Assembly: GCF_042680565.1 (NCBI RefSeq)
Contig: NZ_JBHUEJ010000045.1
Location: 1-64,000, forward strand
Direction of reading: 5' to 3'
Length of the DNA stretch: 64,000 bases
DNA from: Ottowia flava
GTDB taxonomy: Bacteria > Pseudomonadota > Gammaproteobacteria > Burkholderiales > Burkholderiaceae_C
The stretch's first letter is position 1. The number at the start of each line of letters is the position of its first letter. The notes beneath the pieces were generated by a model. That model had not been told where the DNA came from and did no database searches. It saw only the letters and a program-made list of their open reading frames with translations. Shown here one piece after another: positions 56,263 through 63,603 of this stretch. A program made the translations under genes and the position numbers.

Positions 56263-57030
56263 CGAATCGATCCGATCGATCTGCCGCACGAGCGCGTTGA
56301 ACACGTCCTGCCCCGCGCCGCGCTTCGGATCGAACTGCAGCGAGTCGCGCGTGCATTTGGCCGCGATGGCTTCGGGCACCGGCAGCGGCGCGCCCATGCT
56401 TTGCGTGGCCAGCTGGATCTCGCAGGCGCGCTGCAAGGTCCACAGCACGGCGAAGGCTTGCGGCAGCGTCTGGCCCCAGCTCAGCAGGCCGTGGTTGCGC
56501 AGGATGACGGCCGAGCGCTGACCGATGCTTTGCAGCACACGCGGCCCTTCTTCCGCGTGGATGGTGATGCCCTCGAAGTCGTGGTAGGCCACCATGTCGT
56601 GCAGCTGCGCACTGTAGAAGTTGCTTTGCGACAGGCCGCTGGCCAGCGAGGCGATGGCCACGCCCGCCGTCGTGTGCGTGTGCATGACGCAATGCGCGCC
56701 TTCGATGCCCGCATGGATCGTGCTGTGCAGCACGTAACCTGCCGGGTTGATGGGGTAGACCGAACTGTCCAGGATGTCGCCCGCCAGGTTGACCTTGACC
56801 AGGTTGCTCGCCGTGACCTCGGTGTAGTGCAGGCCGAAGGGGTTGATGAGGAACTGTTTCTCACCGCCGGTCACGCTGTCGGGCAGGCGCAGCGTGATGT
56901 GGTTGTAGATCATCTCCGTCCAGCCCAGCAGGGCGAAGACGCGGTAGCACGCGGCCAATTGCTGGCGCGCGGCGAGTTCGTCGGGGTGCAGTTCGGGCCG
57001 CGCGGTGGCGGCGGCTTGGTCGCGTTGCAT
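56248..57030 (-). CDS. Class II aldolase/adducin family protein
   Basis: 260 residues. The zinc ligands are in HTHTTAGVAIA and the third His in LRNHGLLSWGQT; N-terminal FALLGWTEMIYNHITLRLPD is typical. The family includes fuculose-phosphate aldolase and many proteins of unknown substrate. ATG 57030 starts at MQRDQAAATARPEL. It follows hpaI by 25 nt and so extends the homoprotocatechuate operon; a role in a parallel aromatic-acid step is inference. The C-terminal codons come from a dispersed repeat. Confidence 0.85.
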   Translation of the reverse strand: MQRDQAAATARPELHPDELAARQQLAACYRVFALLGWTEMIYNHITLRLPDSVTGGEKQFLINPFGLHYTEVTASNLVKVNLAGDILDSSVYPINPAGYVLHSTIHAGIEGAHCVMHTHTTAGVAIASLASGLSQSNFYSAQLHDMVAYHDFEGITIHAEEGPRVLQSIGQRSAVILRNHGLLSWGQTLPQAFAVLWTLQRACEIQLATQSMGAPLPVPEAIAAKCTRDSLQFDPKRGAGQDVFNALVRQIDRIDSSYKN

Positions 57031-57055
57031 GCGGGTCTCCTCGTTCGGGTCGCGC

Positions 57056-57883
57056 TCAGTACACACTGCCCTTGGCAGGCGCGGGCGGCGGCGCAACGTC
57101 CTTGAATTTTGCCGCCAGCGCGCTGGTCTGGCGCACCAGAATCTGCGTGTCCAGCCCCACCGCCACGAACTGGGCACCCAGCGTCAGGTAGTGCCGCGCC
57201 TGCGCCTCGTCCGACGTCAGGATGCCGGGCGCCTTGCCGGCCTGGCGAATGCGCGCGATGCTGTCTTCGATGGCGGCTTGTACTTCCGGATGCCCAGGGT
57301 TGCCCACGTGGCCCATCGACGCGGACAGGTCGGCCGGGCCGATGAAGACGCCGTGCACACCGGGCGTGGACGCGATCGCGTCCAGGTTGCGCAGCGCCTC
57401 GGTGGTCTCGGCCTGCACCAGCAGGCACACCTGTTGGTTGGCTTCCTTGGCGTACTGCGGGTAACGCCCCCAGCGCGACGCACGCGCGCCGGCCATGCCG
57501 CGGATGCCGCCCTGGCCGTCGTCCTGCGGGTAGCGCGTGGCGCGCACCAGCTCGGCGGCCTGCTCGGCCGTGTCGACCATCGGCACCAGCAGGGTTTGCA
57601 CGCCCAAGTCGAGGTACTGCTTGATCAGCACCGCGCCCTGGTGGCCGTAGCCCATGGGCACGCGCGCCACGGCGTGCGTGCCCGGGTACGCAGCGATCGC
57701 CTGCAGCTGCGACAGGATGTCGGTCAGGCCGTTGGGTGCGTGTTCACCATCGATCAGCAGCCAGTCGAAGCCGGCGCCGGCGCAGATCTCGGCGCTGTAG
57801 GCGTTGGCCAGGCCGAGCCACAGGCCGATCTGCGGCTGACCGGCGGCGAGGGTTTGTTTGAAAGCGTTGACGGGGGTTTGCAT
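57056..57883 (-). CDS. hpaI: 4-hydroxy-2-oxoheptanedioate aldolase
   Basis: 275 residues of the HpcH/HpaI class II pyruvate aldolase family. Signatures: IGLWLGLANAYSAEICAGAG, DWLLIDGEHAPNGL, VARVPMG (active Arg), LVPMVDTAEQAAELVRATRY and VFIGPADLSASMGHVGNPGH. It cleaves 4-hydroxy-2-oxoheptane-1,7-dioate to pyruvate and succinic semialdehyde, the last step of homoprotocatechuate degradation. Nine nucleotides after hpaH. Confidence 0.95.
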   Translation of the reverse strand: MQTPVNAFKQTLAAGQPQIGLWLGLANAYSAEICAGAGFDWLLIDGEHAPNGLTDILSQLQAIAAYPGTHAVARVPMGYGHQGAVLIKQYLDLGVQTLLVPMVDTAEQAAELVRATRYPQDDGQGGIRGMAGARASRWGRYPQYAKEANQQVCLLVQAETTEALRNLDAIASTPGVHGVFIGPADLSASMGHVGNPGHPEVQAAIEDSIARIRQAGKAPGILTSDEAQARHYLTLGAQFVAVGLDTQILVRQTSALAAKFKDVAPPPAPAKGSVY

Positions 57884-57892
57884 AGCGGTCTT

Positions 57893-58708
57893 TCAGACGA
57901 AACGGAATTGCAACCGGCCCAGCGGCCCATAGTCGGCGTCGAACACATCGCCCTGCTTGGCCGCCGCCGGCCGCGTGAACGAGCCGGCCAGCACGGTTTG
58001 CCCGGCTTTCAGCGATTCGCCCCAGGGCGCGAGTTTGTTGGCCAGCCAGGCAATGCCGATGGCGGGGTCGCCCTGCACGCCGGCGGCGAGGCCCGTTTCT
58101 TCGACCGCACCGTTCTGGCGCAGGATGGCGCCGACCCAGGGGCGGTTGGTGGCGCGCGCGTCGGCACGCTCGGCACCCACCACGATGGCGGCGTTGGCGG
58201 CGTTGTCGCTGATGGTGTCGTAGACCTTGCGCATGACCTTGGTGTGGCGGTCGAACTGCTCGATGCGCGAATCGATGATCTCGATGGCGGGGGTGACGTA
58301 GTCGGTCGCGGCCAGCACCTGTTCCACATCCACGTTCGGGCCGGTCAGATCGGCCTTGAGCACGAAGGCCAGCTCCACCTCCACCCGTGGTGCGATGAAG
58401 CGCGTGAACGGGATGTCCAGCACCTCGCCGGGCGTGCAGGTGAACAGCATGGAGTCAAGCAGCGTGCCGTAATCCGGCTCGTCGATCTGGCTGGCCTGCT
58501 GCATGGCGCGCGAGGTCAGGCCGATCTTGTGGCCGATCACGCGCCTGCCCGCGGCCAGCTGCATCGCCACCCAGGCACGGCTGATGCGGTAGCCGTCCTC
58601 GATCGTCATGCCGGGAAAGCGCTTGGAGAAATGCTCGAGCTGCACGCGCGAGGTTTCGCTGTGCTGCAGCTCGGCGGCGAGGTCTTGGATTTGGTCGTCG
58701 GTCAGCAT
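57893..58708 (-). CDS. hpaH: 2-oxo-hepta-3-ene-1,7-dioate hydratase
   Basis: 271 residues of the hydratase/decarboxylase family. Visible: GHKIGLTSRAMQQASQIDEP, the metal ligands in EVELAFVLKADL, and VVGAERADARATNRPWVGAI. It hydrates 2-oxohepta-3-ene-1,7-dioate before the HpaI cleavage. Start ATG 58708; 4 nt after the hpaF stop. Confidence 0.94.
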   Translation of the reverse strand: MLTDDQIQDLAAELQHSETSRVQLEHFSKRFPGMTIEDGYRISRAWVAMQLAAGRRVIGHKIGLTSRAMQQASQIDEPDYGTLLDSMLFTCTPGEVLDIPFTRFIAPRVEVELAFVLKADLTGPNVDVEQVLAATDYVTPAIEIIDSRIEQFDRHTKVMRKVYDTISDNAANAAIVVGAERADARATNRPWVGAILRQNGAVEETGLAAGVQGDPAIGIAWLANKLAPWGESLKAGQTVLAGSFTRPAAAKQGDVFDADYGPLGRLQFRFV

Positions 58709-58712
58709 GCGA

Positions 58713-59171
58713 TCAGCTCTTCTTGAACAAGGGGTGCAGGGTGCTGTGCTTGGCGTCGAACACCTCCGGGCCTTCGTCGATCTGCAAGGTCAGGCCAATG
58801 TGCCGGCTCGCCATCACAGCATCCAATCGAGCTCTGGCGCTGGCCAGGATTGCGCGACCAGCTTCTGTTTGTATAGCAGCGGTGCGCCCGCGACCCATGC
58901 GCAGGTTGAGGTACATGAAGCCGTATTCGCCCGGGTCATTGCCGGTGATGCCCGTCTTGCCAGCGCCCTGCGCACGGCCAGCAGCGCCCCCATCGGCCAC
59001 GGCAAAGTGCGGCGCCGGGTAGGCCAGCACGCGGGTGCCGCCGGTCGGAAAGACCGCCTCGCCCCTCTCGTCGCGCACGCCGATCATGGCGTCGGCCAGG
59101 TCGCGGCACAGGGCGGGCATGTCGACCACGGCGTCGAGGTTGCTGGTGTAGAGAATGACCAGGTGCGGCAT
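58713..59171 (-). CDS. hpaF: 5-carboxymethyl-2-hydroxymuconate isomerase with insert
   Basis: 152 residues against about 126 in E. coli. The N-terminal proline (P2) in MPHLVILYTSNLD is the catalytic base of this tautomerase-like enzyme. FPTGGTRVLAYPAPHFAVAD, EYGFMYLNLRMGRGRT and GLTLQIDEGPEVFDAKHSTL follow. A glycine-rich extra segment (about 62-80, GAAGRAQGAGKTGITGND) interrupts AD.G..EYGF; and residues about 102-118 fall on DNA resembling the GATAGCTGC repeat. ATG 59171 is chosen because the proline must follow the initiator Met. Confidence 0.9.
   Translation of the reverse strand: MPHLVILYTSNLDAVVDMPALCRDLADAMIGVRDERGEAVFPTGGTRVLAYPAPHFAVADGGAAGRAQGAGKTGITGNDPGEYGFMYLNLRMGRGRTAAIQTEAGRAILASARARLDAVMASRHIGLTLQIDEGPEVFDAKHSTLHPLFKKS
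58824..58880 (-). repeat. GATAGCTGC repeat-like DNA inside hpaF
   Basis: Reverse-sense: tccaatcgagctctggcgct, then ggccaggattgcgcgaccag and cttctgtttgtatagc. In frame; the protein length around it is close to normal. Confidence 0.6.
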
Positions 59172-59185
59172 GCGCGGCGCCCTGC

Positions 59186-60109
59186 TTACAGCCGCGGAAA
59201 CGCACGGTAGCTGCCGGCGCGCGAAGCTTCGGGCTGCGGTACGGCGCTGCCGTCTTGCGGCGTGACGGGGAAGATGGCGTTGATCTGCCCGGTGCCCGAT
59301 GCGCCGAAGTACGGTGTGACCACCTCGACCTGGCCGTCGTAGGCCGACCAGCCGAGCGCGCCGAGCAGCATGGCGGTGTCGTGCATGAAGCCTTCGCCGT
59401 GGCCCTTGCTGGCGTACTCGGGCAGCATGGCGCAGAAGTCGGCCCATTCGCCGCGCTGCCACATGCCGACCACGTCGTGGTCCAGCCGCTCCAGGAACGG
59501 GCTCCAGACCTTGAAGGCGAACTCGGGCGCCAGGCCGTTCTGCGCAAAGCGGTGCGACAGCGAGCCGCTGGCGAAGAAGGCGACGGTGCCGTCGTAATGC
59601 TTTTCCACCGCTTCGCGCATGGCCCAGCCCAATCGGGCGCTGTCGTTCAGGTAGTGGCTGGTGCACAGCGCCGACACGCAGATCGCCTTGAAGTGCTGGT
59701 CGGCATTCATGTAGCGCATGGGCACCAGCGTGCCGTATTCGGGGCCCAGCGTCGTGGCGTCGTGCGCCAGCGTTTCCACGCCGTGCTCGTTGCAGACCTG
59801 CGCCAGCAAACGCCCCAGCTCGGGGTTGCTGGGGCAGGCAAAGCCCATGTTGCGGATGAAGTGCGGCAGCTCGTTGCTGGTGTAGGTGCCTTCCCAGTGC
59901 GGCGCGCAGTTGATGTGGTAGTTGGCGTTGACCAGCCAGTGCGTGTCGAACACCACGATAGTGTCCACGCCCAGCTCGCGGCAGCGCCGCCCGATTTCCT
60001 TGTGACCGTCGATCGCGTCCTGCCGCGTGCCCTGGCGCGGGCCGGGCAGCTCGCTCAGGTACATGCTGGGCACGTGGGTGATCTTGGCGGCCAATGCCAG
60101 TTTGCCCAT
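59186..60109 (-). CDS. hpaD: 3,4-dihydroxyphenylacetate 2,3-dioxygenase
   Basis: 307 residues, class III extradiol dioxygenase (LigB-like fold, as E. coli HpaD). N-terminal MGKLALAAKITHVPSMYLSE, metal ligand His in the KITHVPSM and FDTHWLVN motifs, ASGSLSHRFAQNG with the acid/base His, and LGALGWSAYDGQVEVV. It opens homoprotocatechuate to 5-carboxymethyl-2-hydroxymuconate semialdehyde. ATG 60109 has AAGGAG 9 nt upstream. It lies 14 nt before hpaF. Confidence 0.94.
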   Translation of the reverse strand: MGKLALAAKITHVPSMYLSELPGPRQGTRQDAIDGHKEIGRRCRELGVDTIVVFDTHWLVNANYHINCAPHWEGTYTSNELPHFIRNMGFACPSNPELGRLLAQVCNEHGVETLAHDATTLGPEYGTLVPMRYMNADQHFKAICVSALCTSHYLNDSARLGWAMREAVEKHYDGTVAFFASGSLSHRFAQNGLAPEFAFKVWSPFLERLDHDVVGMWQRGEWADFCAMLPEYASKGHGEGFMHDTAMLLGALGWSAYDGQVEVVTPYFGASGTGQINAIFPVTPQDGSAVPQPEASRAGSYRAFPRL

Positions 60110-60139
60110 GGTGTGTCTCCTTGAAGAAGTGTGATCAGC

Positions 60140-60295
60140 CTCGGGCGGATCGCGAACCCGTGGCGGCGAAGCCCGCCACCCCAGCGAACGCCGTTGCCGG
60201 ACCTGCGCCGGCAACTGGCGTTGTCCCCCCTCCCGCAGCGCGCAGCGCGAAGAGAGAGGGGGGAAGGCGCGTCAGCGCCTCAGGGGGGAGCCCCA
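60140..60295 (-). repeat. GC-rich 3'-abutting repeat (copy 2)
   Basis: Minus strand, directly after the Bug-gene stop: CTCCCCCCTGAGGCGCTGAC, then GCGCCTTCCCCCCTCTCTCT, a GCGCTGCGCGC hairpin and GCCGGCGCAGGTCCGGCAAC. Same layout as 54131-54261. Makes the only large gap (186 nt) in the hpa operon. Confidence 0.75.
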
Positions 60296-61279
60296 TCATT
60301 CCGCCGTAATCCCCGCCTTGCGGATCACCTCGGCATAACGCGCGATCTCGCTGCGGATGAAGTCGGCGAACTGCGCCGGCGTGCCCGACTTGGCGGCGAT
60401 GCCGCCCTTCTTGAAGGCTTCGACCACCGTGGGCGTCTGCATGGCCTGGTTCACGGCCGCGTTCATGCGCTGCACGATCTCGTCGGGCACACCCGCGGGG
60501 GCGAGCAGGCCGTTCCACGAGTTCGACACGACGTCCACGCCTTGCTCCGCCAGTGTCGGGATGTTGGGGGCGTACACCGAACGCTTGGCCGTGGCCATGC
60601 CGATGGCCACCAGCTTGCCGGCCTCGACGTGGCCGCGGAATTCGGGCCAGTTGCCGAACATCATCGACACCTGACCGCCCAACAAATCGTTCAAGGCCGG
60701 CGCCTGGCCTTTGTAGGGCACGTGCACCAGGTCGAGCCCCAGCTGGCTGTTGAGCATCTCGCCCGCCAGGTGCGCCGAGGTGCCCTGGCCGAACGAGGCG
60801 TAGCTGAGCTTCTTGCCGGCCTTGGCCTGCGCCACGATGTCGGCCACGCTTTTCAGGCCGCTGGCGGGGTAGGTGGCGAGCACGTGCTCGGACAAGCCCA
60901 TCAGCGCCACCGGGCGCAGGTCCTTGAGGGTGTCGTAGGGCAGTTTTTTGAGCAGCGTCTGGTTGACCGTGAAGCTGTTGGCCACCGTGACGAAGCTGTA
61001 GCCATCGGGCGCCGCCTTGGCCACGCTGTCCACCCCGATCACCGTGCCGGCGCCGGGCTTGTTCTCCACGACGATGGGCTGACCCAGGATCTTGCTGGTC
61101 TCGGCCGCGACGAGGCGCGTGACGAAATCGGTCGTGCCACCCGGCGTGAAGGGCACGACGATGCGCAAGGGTTTGCTCGGCCACGTGCCTTGCGCCTGCG
61201 CGCTGGCCAGCCACGGCAGCGCGGCGGCGGCCGCACCGGCTTGCAACACATGACGGCGGGTGATGGCGGTCGGGTTCAT
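60296..61279 (-). CDS. Tripartite tricarboxylate transporter (Bug) solute-binding protein of the hpa operon
   Basis: 327 residues. A twin-arginine-like signal (ITRRHVLQAGAAAAALPWLA) is cleaved near SAQAQG. Mature motifs: LRIVVPFTPGGTTDFVTRLV, VENKPGAGTVIGVDSVAKAA, VHVPYKGQAPALNDLLGGQV. It lies between hpaE and hpaD, so its ligand is probably 4-hydroxyphenylacetate, homoprotocatechuate or a related acid (inference). No TctA/TctB genes are in the window. Confidence 0.88.
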   Translation of the reverse strand: MNPTAITRRHVLQAGAAAAALPWLASAQAQGTWPSKPLRIVVPFTPGGTTDFVTRLVAAETSKILGQPIVVENKPGAGTVIGVDSVAKAAPDGYSFVTVANSFTVNQTLLKKLPYDTLKDLRPVALMGLSEHVLATYPASGLKSVADIVAQAKAGKKLSYASFGQGTSAHLAGEMLNSQLGLDLVHVPYKGQAPALNDLLGGQVSMMFGNWPEFRGHVEAGKLVAIGMATAKRSVYAPNIPTLAEQGVDVVSNSWNGLLAPAGVPDEIVQRMNAAVNQAMQTPTVVEAFKKGGIAAKSGTPAQFADFIRSEIARYAEVIRKAGITAE

Positions 61280-61323
61280 GGGGTTCTCCTGGTACTGCTG
61301 GAAATGGAAAGGCGCGTCTGGAC

Positions 61324-62793
61324 TCAGACGCCCCAGTGCGGAATGTGGTGCGAACCCATCGACACGGCCACGTTCTTGGGCTCCAGAAACACCTCATAGC
61401 TCCAGGTGCCGCCTTCGCGCCCGGTACCGCTGGCCTTGGTGCCGCCGAAGGGCTGGCGCAGGTCGCGCACGTTCTGGCTGTTGACGAAGCACATGCCCGC
61501 CTCGATGGCGGAGGCCACGCGGTGGGCGCGGCCGATGTTCTCGCTCCAGACGTAGCTGGACAGGCCGTACTCGATGTCGTTGGCCTTCTGGATGGCGTCC
61601 GCCTCGTCCTTGAACGGGATCAGGCAGGCCACCGGGCCGAAGATTTCTTCCTGCGCGATGCGCATCCGGTTGTCCACGTCGGCAAACACCGTGGGCCAGA
61701 CAAAGTTGCCCTTGGCCACGTGCGCGGGCAGTTCCGCCGCGTAGGACGGCCGGTCGATGCCGCCGCACAGCAGGGTCGCACCTTCCTTGGGCCCCAGGTC
61801 GATGTAGCTGCGCACCTTGGACAGGTGGCCCTGGCTGATCATCGGGCCGATGATGGTCTTCTCGTCCTGCGGGTCGCCCACCACGATCTTCTTCGCCCGT
61901 TCAGCGAACCTGGCGGCAAAGTCGGCGTAGATGCTTTGCTGCACCAGGATGCGGCTGCCGGCGGTGCAGCGCTCGCCGTTGTTGCTGAAGATCATGAACA
62001 CGGCGGCATCCAGCGCGCGGTCGAGGTCGGCGTCGTCAAAAATGACGAAGGGCGACTTGCCGCCCAGCTCCATGCTGAACTTCTTCAGGCCCGCGGTCTT
62101 GACGATGCGGTTGCCCGTGGCGGTCGAGCCGGTGAAGCTGATGGCGCGCACGTCGGGGTGCGCGCACAGGGGCTCGCCCGCTTCCTTGCCGTAGCCGTGC
62201 ACGACGTTGAGCACGCCGGCCGGAATGCCCGCCTCCAGCGCCAGCTCGCCCAGGCGTGCCGCGGTCAGTGGCGACAGCTCGCTCATCTTGAGGACCGCCG
62301 TGTTGCCGAAGGCCAGGCAGGGCGCGACCTTCCAGGTGGCGGTCATGAAAGGCACGTTCCACGGGCTGATCAGCGCGCACACGCCCACCGGGTGGAACAG
62401 CGTGTAGTTCAGGTGCGTGGGCGTGGGGTAGGTGTGGCCGTCCACCCGCGTGCACATCTCGGCGAAGTAGCTGAAGTTGTCGGCCGCGCGCGGCACGAGC
62501 TGCTTGCCCGTCTGGCTGATGGTCTGGCCGGTGTCATCGGTTTCGGTCTTGGCGATCTCGGGCACATGCTTCGCGATCAGCTCGCCCAGGGCGCGGATCT
62601 TCTTGGCGCGCTCGGTCGCGGGCAGGCCGGCCCACGCCGGAAACGCGGCCTTGGCGGCGGCCACGGCCGCGTGCATTTCGGCTTCGCCTCCGGCGGCCAC
62701 TTCGGCCAGCACGGCTTGCGTGGCGGGGTTCACGGTTTCGAAATAGGTGTCGCTCGCGACCGCCTTTCCGTCAATCAGATGATCAATTTTCAT
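61324..62793 (-). CDS. hpaE: 5-carboxymethyl-2-hydroxymuconate semialdehyde dehydrogenase
   Basis: 489-residue NAD-dependent aldehyde dehydrogenase. Catalytic Glu in SMELGGKSP, nucleophile Cys in NNGERCTAGS, cofactor motif ISFTGSTATGNRIV, and the C-terminal EVFLEPKNVAVSMGSHHIPH that is typical of HpaE/HpcC. It oxidises the ring-cleavage semialdehyde. Its start codon and ribosome site lie in a GATAGCTGC repeat shared with the 3' end of the upstream hpaG2 gene. Confidence 0.95.
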   Translation of the reverse strand: MKIDHLIDGKAVASDTYFETVNPATQAVLAEVAAGGEAEMHAAVAAAKAAFPAWAGLPATERAKKIRALGELIAKHVPEIAKTETDDTGQTISQTGKQLVPRAADNFSYFAEMCTRVDGHTYPTPTHLNYTLFHPVGVCALISPWNVPFMTATWKVAPCLAFGNTAVLKMSELSPLTAARLGELALEAGIPAGVLNVVHGYGKEAGEPLCAHPDVRAISFTGSTATGNRIVKTAGLKKFSMELGGKSPFVIFDDADLDRALDAAVFMIFSNNGERCTAGSRILVQQSIYADFAARFAERAKKIVVGDPQDEKTIIGPMISQGHLSKVRSYIDLGPKEGATLLCGGIDRPSYAAELPAHVAKGNFVWPTVFADVDNRMRIAQEEIFGPVACLIPFKDEADAIQKANDIEYGLSSYVWSENIGRAHRVASAIEAGMCFVNSQNVRDLRQPFGGTKASGTGREGGTWSYEVFLEPKNVAVSMGSHHIPHWGV

Positions 62794-62843
62794 AGCTGCT
62801 CGCGCTTATTGGGCCTGGGCTAGCGCCCGATTTGGTTCAGAAA
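62787..62843 (+). repeat. GATAGCTGC repeat at the hpaG2/hpaE junction
   Basis: Forward copy: ttttcatagctgctcgcgct, then tattgggcctgggctagcgc and ccgatttggttcagaaa. It encodes the C-terminus of HpaG2 (EPNRALAQAQ) and the hpaE translation start region. Confidence 0.8.
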
Positions 62844-63603
62844 CGATGGTGTTGTGCAGGGCGCCGATGCCCTCGATCTCGCAGACCACTTCGCTGCCCA
62901 CCGGGCAATTGACCACGCCGTCCGGCGTGCCGGTCAGGATGAGGTCGCCGGGGTACAGCGTCATGAAGCTGCTGAAGTACTCGATCAGCGTGGCCACGTC
63001 GAACACCATGTCGGCCGTCGTGCCCTGCTGCGTGACCTGGCCGTTCACCGTGGTGCGCAGCGCCAGGCGCATGGGGTCGGCCACGTCGGCCGCGTCCACC
63101 AGCCAGGGGCCGATGGGCGTGCAGGTGGCGCGGTTCTTCACGCGCAGGTTGGGGCGGTACCAGTTTTCCAGGTAGTCGCGGATGGCGTAGTCGTTGGCCA
63201 CGGTGTAGCCGCGCACGTAGTCGTAAGCGTCGCCCTTTTTCACGCGGCGCGCCTCGCGGCCGATGACCACGGCCAGCTCGCACTCGTAGTGCATGTTCTC
63301 GACGCCATCCGGCCGCACGGTGCGCGCGCGGTGGCCGATCAGCGACGAGGCGCTTTTGGCGAACGCCAGCGGCTCCTCGGGCGGCTTGAAAGCCAGCTCG
63401 CGCGCGTGGTCGGCGTAGTTGATCGCCAGCGCCAGCACGCTGCGCGGGCGGTGCGGCGGCGTGGGCGTGAGCGGCGGCAGCCAGACCACGTCGTCAAAAC
63501 CGACGCGCTGGCCGCGCAGGCCGGGCGTGAGCAGTTGCAGTTGTCCGTCCACGGCCACGGCGTCGTGCACGGCGCCAGACCAGGCGATGCGCGCATGTTT
63601 CAT
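62806..63603 (-). CDS. hpaG2: 4-hydroxyphenylacetate degradation bifunctional isomerase/decarboxylase, C-terminal subunit
   Basis: 265 residues of the FAH family. Motifs: SVLALAINYADHARELAFKP, metal ligands in YECELAVVIGREA, ANDYAIRDYLENWYRPNLRV, GDLILTGTPDGVVNCPVGSE. In E. coli HpaG both halves are fused; here they are separate genes overlapping by 4 nt (ATGA). It decarboxylates/isomerises the COHED intermediate. The last ten residues are repeat-encoded. Confidence 0.93.
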   Translation of the reverse strand: MKHARIAWSGAVHDAVAVDGQLQLLTPGLRGQRVGFDDVVWLPPLTPTPPHRPRSVLALAINYADHARELAFKPPEEPLAFAKSASSLIGHRARTVRPDGVENMHYECELAVVIGREARRVKKGDAYDYVRGYTVANDYAIRDYLENWYRPNLRVKNRATCTPIGPWLVDAADVADPMRLALRTTVNGQVTQQGTTADMVFDVATLIEYFSSFMTLYPGDLILTGTPDGVVNCPVGSEVVCEIEGIGALHNTIVSEPNRALAQAQ

